Positions 31,211-34,465 of a stretch of 34,465 nt of DNA are shown one piece after another (positions within the stretch are counted from its first letter, which is position 1; every line of letters begins with the position of its first letter). A program made the position numbers and the translations under genes. The stretch covers positions 120,172-154,636 of the forward strand of contig JBCCWS010000005.1 of NCBI GenBank assembly GCA_039193195.1, written 5' to 3'. Below the pieces are notes generated by a model. It was not told where the DNA came from. It searched no databases and was given only the letters and a program-made list of their open reading frames with translations. This DNA comes from Pseudomonadota bacterium (GTDB lineage: Bacteria; Pseudomonadota; Gammaproteobacteria; Steroidobacterales; JBCBZW01).

Positions 31211-33607
31211 ATGCGTTCTCGATGGATCTGCTGCCTCCTGCTTTGTGCACTCTCGCTAGCGTCGGCCGATCCCGTGCCGTGGGAGGGACCGGAGTTCCCC
31301 GGGCGCGGCAGCACGGGCATCATCGGCACCGGCGATTTCAACGCGGACGGGATCGGCGACATCGCCTACGGCATCGGTGATGCGTTCTATTGGTTCGAAG
31401 GGCCGCAATTCGACCCAGATACGGATGAGCACCTGATTGGCGCCGGCGCCGGCACCTCCTACGGCGCGGCCACGGCCGATTTCAACGGCGATGGCTGGAC
31501 GGACTTCATCGCCTCCGACGGCGCACGCAGCGACGGCCCTGGGCGTCTTTGGCTGTACTTGCATCCGGCCAGCCCCGTCCTCGCGACGGATCCTTGGCAG
31601 CGCATCGAAGTGTGGAGCGAGGATGTCTGGCATCAGAATGACGTGGCCGTGGCCGATCTCGATGGCGACGGTCGCCTAGATGTCATCGTCCGCACGCGCT
31701 CCGACGATCTGCGCGTGGTGATCGCCCTGCAAGATGCCGACATCGACGAATGGACCGTCCGCGCTTGGCCAACCGGCGAGACCAGTAACACGCCGGAGGG
31801 AATCGCCGCCGGTGATCTCGACGGCGACGGCGAGGTCGAGATCATCCTCTCCGGGGTCTACTGGGATAACCCCGGCGGTTGGCGCGATGGTGAGCCCGCG
31901 GAGTACCTGATCGATAGCGCCTTTGTGGGCAAGGCAGTGAAGGCTGCAGTCGGTGATCTCGACAACGATGGCGCGGCAGACGACGTGGTGATTTCCAAGG
32001 CGGAAGGGTCTGGGGATGTCTACGTGGCCTGGTATCGCCATGAAGGCGACCCTCAGGGAGGGGAGTCGGCCTGGACGCGCACGATCCTGCTCGACGAGGT
32101 CACCAACATCCATGCCCTGCAGGTGGCGGACGTCGATCTCGATGGCCACGACGACGTGGTGGCCGGTGCGGCTTTCGGTAGCTCAGGCCTCTATGTGTAC
32201 TACGGTCGCGAGGGCGGCACCGTGTGGACCGAGCAGGTGGTAGACGCGAGTGGCAAGGCGTACGTGCTCGCCGTCGACGACCTCGATGGCGACGGGGATC
32301 TCGACCTCGTGGGGCCGCAAGTTTGGCAAGACCCGGTGGCGCTGTACCGCAACCTCTCGGACGATCCCCCGATGTCTGATGAGGAGCCACCGACCGCGCC
32401 CGAGGGCCTCGTTGCGGATGCCGTTGGGCCCTATGAGGTATCCCTGCGCTGGGAGGCCGCAAGTGACAACGTCGGGGTCAGCGTCTATACGGTTTATCAG
32501 GACGGTGTCGCGATGCTGCAGGCGCCGGGTATTCAGGCACGCGTGACGGGGCTGTCGCCCGAGCGCAGCTACCTCTTCGAGGTAACCGCTAGCGACAGCG
32601 CCGACAACGAGTCTGCACCGAGCCTACCGCTCACGGTGAATACACCCGCTGCGCCGCCGCTAGAGGAGACGCTGTTGGCTTGGTACCGCCTCGACGAGAC
32701 TGTCGGCTTGGCGGCAGCGGACGAGACAGGCGCTTACCCCGGCGTGCTGCTCGGGATGCCGCGGTGGCAACCGGACGCGGGCACCTACGCGGGTGCCCTC
32801 GTGTTCGAGCATGCGGATGATCGGGTCGACCTTGGTGCCCTGACCCCCCTGGGCAGCGGCTTGACCTTGGCGGCCTGGGTGCGCTTAGACAGTCTCGACG
32901 GCGGGGGCGACGAGGCGCGCTTCGTGAGTCGTGCGAGCGGGGTGCAGGCGGATCAGCACGATTGGATGCTCGGCAACTACGGCGACGGCAGTGCCTTGCG
33001 CTTTCGCCTGCGCACCGCTGCCGGCGGCTCCACCAACACCCTCGTCAGTGCGGACGGCCTGCTGTCCTTGAGCGCTTGGACCCATGTCGCTGCCACCTAC
33101 GATGGCAGCACCATGCGCTTGTATCTGGACGCGCGCGAAGTGGCTGCGCAAACCGCTACCGGTGCCGTCGCGGCGACCGCAGGCCTTAGTGCTGCATTAG
33201 GTAACCAGACGAGTGGGGCGGGCGATCGTGCCCTGCGCGGTGCGCTGGATGATGTCTACGTCTTCTCCAGTGCGCTCAGTGAGGACCAGCTGCGCCAGCT
33301 GCGAGACGGAGATCTTCTGAGCGTGGACAGCGATGGTGACGGCATCGGCGACGAGATGGACAACTGCCGCGAGGTGGAGAACGCCGCGCAGCGCGACACC
33401 GATGGCGATGGCTTCGGCAATCGCTGCGACCCGGATCTGGACAACGACCTGCTCGTCGATCGCGACGACCTACTGCTGCTGCGCGAGGTGTTCCGAACGG
33501 ACGACCCGGATGCCGACCTCGATGGCAATGGGGTGGTGGCCTTTGGGGATCTCACGATCATGCGCGCTTACTTCGGTCTCCCGCCTGGACCGGGTGCCAG
33601 TCCTTAG
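31211..33607 (+). CDS. Large exported FG-GAP/Fn3/LamG/Ca-binding protein
   Basis: 798 residues, ATG at 31211. Signal peptide about 1-19. About seven FG-GAP/VCBS repeats fill residues 35-380, each around D-x-[DN]-x-DG (for example ADLDGDGRLDVIV), forming a calcium-binding beta-propeller. A fibronectin type III domain follows (about 393-480, PPTAPEGLVADAVG). A LamG/concanavalin-like domain covers about 488-690 (LLAWYRLDE, GLTLAAWVRLD, WTHVAATYDGSTMRLYLD). Thrombospondin-type-3 Asp repeats (DSDGDGIGDEMDNC) and a dockerin-like pair (DNDLLVDRDDLLLLREVF, LDGNGVVAFGDLTIMRAYFG) end the protein. It is probably a secreted or surface adhesin or carbohydrate-binding protein; no enzyme domain is seen. No outer-membrane or CTERM anchor is present. 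Confidence 0.9.
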   Translation: MRSRWICCLLLCALSLASADPVPWEGPEFPGRGSTGIIGTGDFNADGIGDIAYGIGDAFYWFEGPQFDPDTDEHLIGAGAGTSYGAATADFNGDGWTDFIASDGARSDGPGRLWLYLHPASPVLATDPWQRIEVWSEDVWHQNDVAVADLDGDGRLDVIVRTRSDDLRVVIALQDADIDEWTVRAWPTGETSNTPEGIAAGDLDGDGEVEIILSGVYWDNPGGWRDGEPAEYLIDSAFVGKAVKAAVGDLDNDGAADDVVISKAEGSGDVYVAWYRHEGDPQGGESAWTRTILLDEVTNIHALQVADVDLDGHDDVVAGAAFGSSGLYVYYGREGGTVWTEQVVDASGKAYVLAVDDLDGDGDLDLVGPQVWQDPVALYRNLSDDPPMSDEEPPTAPEGLVADAVGPYEVSLRWEAASDNVGVSVYTVYQDGVAMLQAPGIQARVTGLSPERSYLFEVTASDSADNESAPSLPLTVNTPAAPPLEETLLAWYRLDETVGLAAADETGAYPGVLLGMPRWQPDAGTYAGALVFEHADDRVDLGALTPLGSGLTLAAWVRLDSLDGGGDEARFVSRASGVQADQHDWMLGNYGDGSALRFRLRTAAGGSTNTLVSADGLLSLSAWTHVAATYDGSTMRLYLDAREVAAQTATGAVAATAGLSAALGNQTSGAGDRALRGALDDVYVFSSALSEDQLRQLRDGDLLSVDSDGDGIGDEMDNCREVENAAQRDTDGDGFGNRCDPDLDNDLLVDRDDLLLLREVFRTDDPDADLDGNGVVAFGDLTIMRAYFGLPPGPGASP

Positions 33608-33774
33608 GGGGCGCCCGCGCCAGCGCGAGCCAACGGCGTCTGACCAGGCAGCGAAAGCGCTCCTTACCAAATACGGGCGAGTGGTGCCCGTAGGCACCGT
33701 GTCGGTCATGCCCTAAGCTCGGTGCCTATGATCACGAGCCCGCCTGGCTGCCTGACGAATGCGGCCGATCGTCC

Positions 33775-34465
33775 ATGAGTCCGCCTGTCAGCAGCGACTC
33801 GCCCGATGCGTTCGTTGGCACGATCGAGGATCATCGAGTGCCTATGGCTGGCGGCGAGGTGTTCGTGCGCGCGTGGCATCCCCGTGGGCCTCGCGTGGCC
33901 GTGCCTTGGGTGCTCCTGCACGATTCACTGGGCTGCATCGCCCTCTGGCGTGACTTTCCGGCGCGCCTCGCGGCTCTTACGGGCCGCTCTGTCTACGCCT
34001 ACGATCGACTCGGCTTCGGCGCATCGAGCCCGTGTGCCACCGAAGCGACAGCGCACTTCGTCGACGAGGAAGCTTGCGATCGCCTGCCACGCCTGCTCGC
34101 GCAGCTGGCACTGGAGGAGGTCCTTCTCCTTGGACACAGCGTTGGCGCCGGCATGGCGATCACCGCCGCGGCCCAGCCGAGCCTGCACGATCGGGTGCGG
34201 GCCGTTATCACCCTCGCCGCTCAGGCCTTCGTAGAGGACCGAACGCGCGCAGGCATTCGTGCAGCGGACCGGACCTTCGCCGAACCCGTGCACTTCCAAC
34301 GCTTGGCGCGCTACCACGGTGACAAGGCGGCCTGGGTACTGCGCGCGTGGGTCGACGTGTGGCTGAGTGAGGCCTTCGCCGGTTGGTCACTGGACGCAGC
34401 CCTCGAAGCCTTGCGCTGCCCGGTCTTCGCCGTTCACGGCGATCGTGATGAATACGGTTCCCTGG
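33775..34465 (+). CDS. Alpha/beta hydrolase, C-terminus cut by window edge
   Basis: 230 codons from the ATG at 33775, open to the window edge. It is a classic alpha/beta hydrolase: the oxyanion-side strand PWVLLHDSLGC, the YAYDRLGFGASS loop, the nucleophile elbow GHSVG (Ser near residue 122) and the acid strand CPVFAVHGDRDEYGSL just before the edge. The catalytic His lies beyond the window. No signal peptide. It resembles small esterase/lactonase-type enzymes, substrate unknown. A 16-codon frame (33728-33778) overlaps its start. Confidence 0.85.
   Translation, partial: MSPPVSSDSPDAFVGTIEDHRVPMAGGEVFVRAWHPRGPRVAVPWVLLHDSLGCIALWRDFPARLAALTGRSVYAYDRLGFGASSPCATEATAHFVDEEACDRLPRLLAQLALEEVLLLGHSVGAGMAITAAAQPSLHDRVRAVITLAAQAFVEDRTRAGIRAADRTFAEPVHFQRLARYHGDKAAWVLRAWVDVWLSEAFAGWSLDAALEALRCPVFAVHGDRDEYGSL

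Noticed and set aside
33683-33698. GGTGCC-CGTA-GGCACC hairpin after the large exported protein
   Set aside because: Only a 6-bp stem without a T tract; too weak to call a terminator.
33728-33778. 16-codon frame overlapping the start of the right-edge hydrolase
   Set aside because: Too short and without regulatory codon content to call a leader peptide; coupling is possible but unsupported.
1-34465. CRISPR arrays, tRNA/rRNA genes, intact insertion sequences
   Set aside because: No regularly spaced repeats, tRNA arms or transposase genes were seen by eye on either strand; the only tandem repeat is the 30-bp GGGCGGTC run.

Overview
The window is a dense, high-GC chromosomal segment from a Gram-negative bacterium. 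Evidence for this is a lipobox lipoprotein, a SPOR-domain ExeA-type ATPase, four proteins with PEP-CTERM-like tails (the exosortase sorting signal), a TraB/GumN protein, DUF2164 and a RhlA-like enzyme. A marine gammaproteobacterium is my best guess, but no rRNA or other phylogenetic marker is present. I saw no tRNA, rRNA, CRISPR array, intact insertion sequence or prophage. Most genes stand alone or in groups of two or three.

Layout. 1-4794: an FRG-domain protein cut by the left edge, a Crp/Fnr-type regulator divergent from a CocE/S15-type hydrolase with a FNR-like box between them, and an orphan membrane histidine kinase. 4973-7229: a pseudopilin-like protein with an EF-hand loop, then a VPLPA/PEP-CTERM protein. 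7230-9890: a three-gene minus-strand cluster of an ArsR-type regulator, a SulP anion transporter and an iota-carbonic-anhydrase-like protein. This is a candidate inorganic-carbon uptake operon and the most interesting unit of the window. 10087-11739: a YCII/DGPF protein plus an ECF42-type sigma factor. 11810-18665: exported proteins of unknown role, a beta-helix lipoprotein, two PEP-CTERM-type proteins and a caspase-like protease. 18662-20918: a small unknown ORF and a two-gene unit, RhlA-like alpha/beta hydrolase plus JmjC/cupin_8 dioxygenase. 20919-21878: about 1 kb without a convincing gene. 21879-27586: TraB/GumN, a tandem-duplicated exported protein, a small Cys/His-rich protein, a membrane protein, an ExeA-SPOR ATPase and a PEP-CTERM protein with a possible thioester domain. 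27587-28448: a structured intergenic region with two perfect hairpins and a G-quadruplex-type tandem repeat. 28449-34465: DUF2164, endonuclease III (nth), an exported RidA-like protein, a membrane-anchored gene broken by one amber codon, a large FG-GAP/Fn3/LamG/dockerin-like exported protein, and an alpha/beta hydrolase cut by the right edge.

Two regulatory themes emerge. The three minus-strand PEP-CTERM genes (starts 6864, 16303, 27586) each have a sigma-54-type -24/-12 element with exact GG-N10-GC spacing, and an AGTGAA hexamer 25-35 bp further upstream. This fits a RpoN/PrsR-type regulon although no exosortase, PrsK or PrsR gene is in the window. Separately, the large exported protein at 31211 has a 13-bp hairpin lying exactly between its Shine-Dalgarno sequence and its start codon.

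All family names come from recognising motifs by eye. No database search was run.
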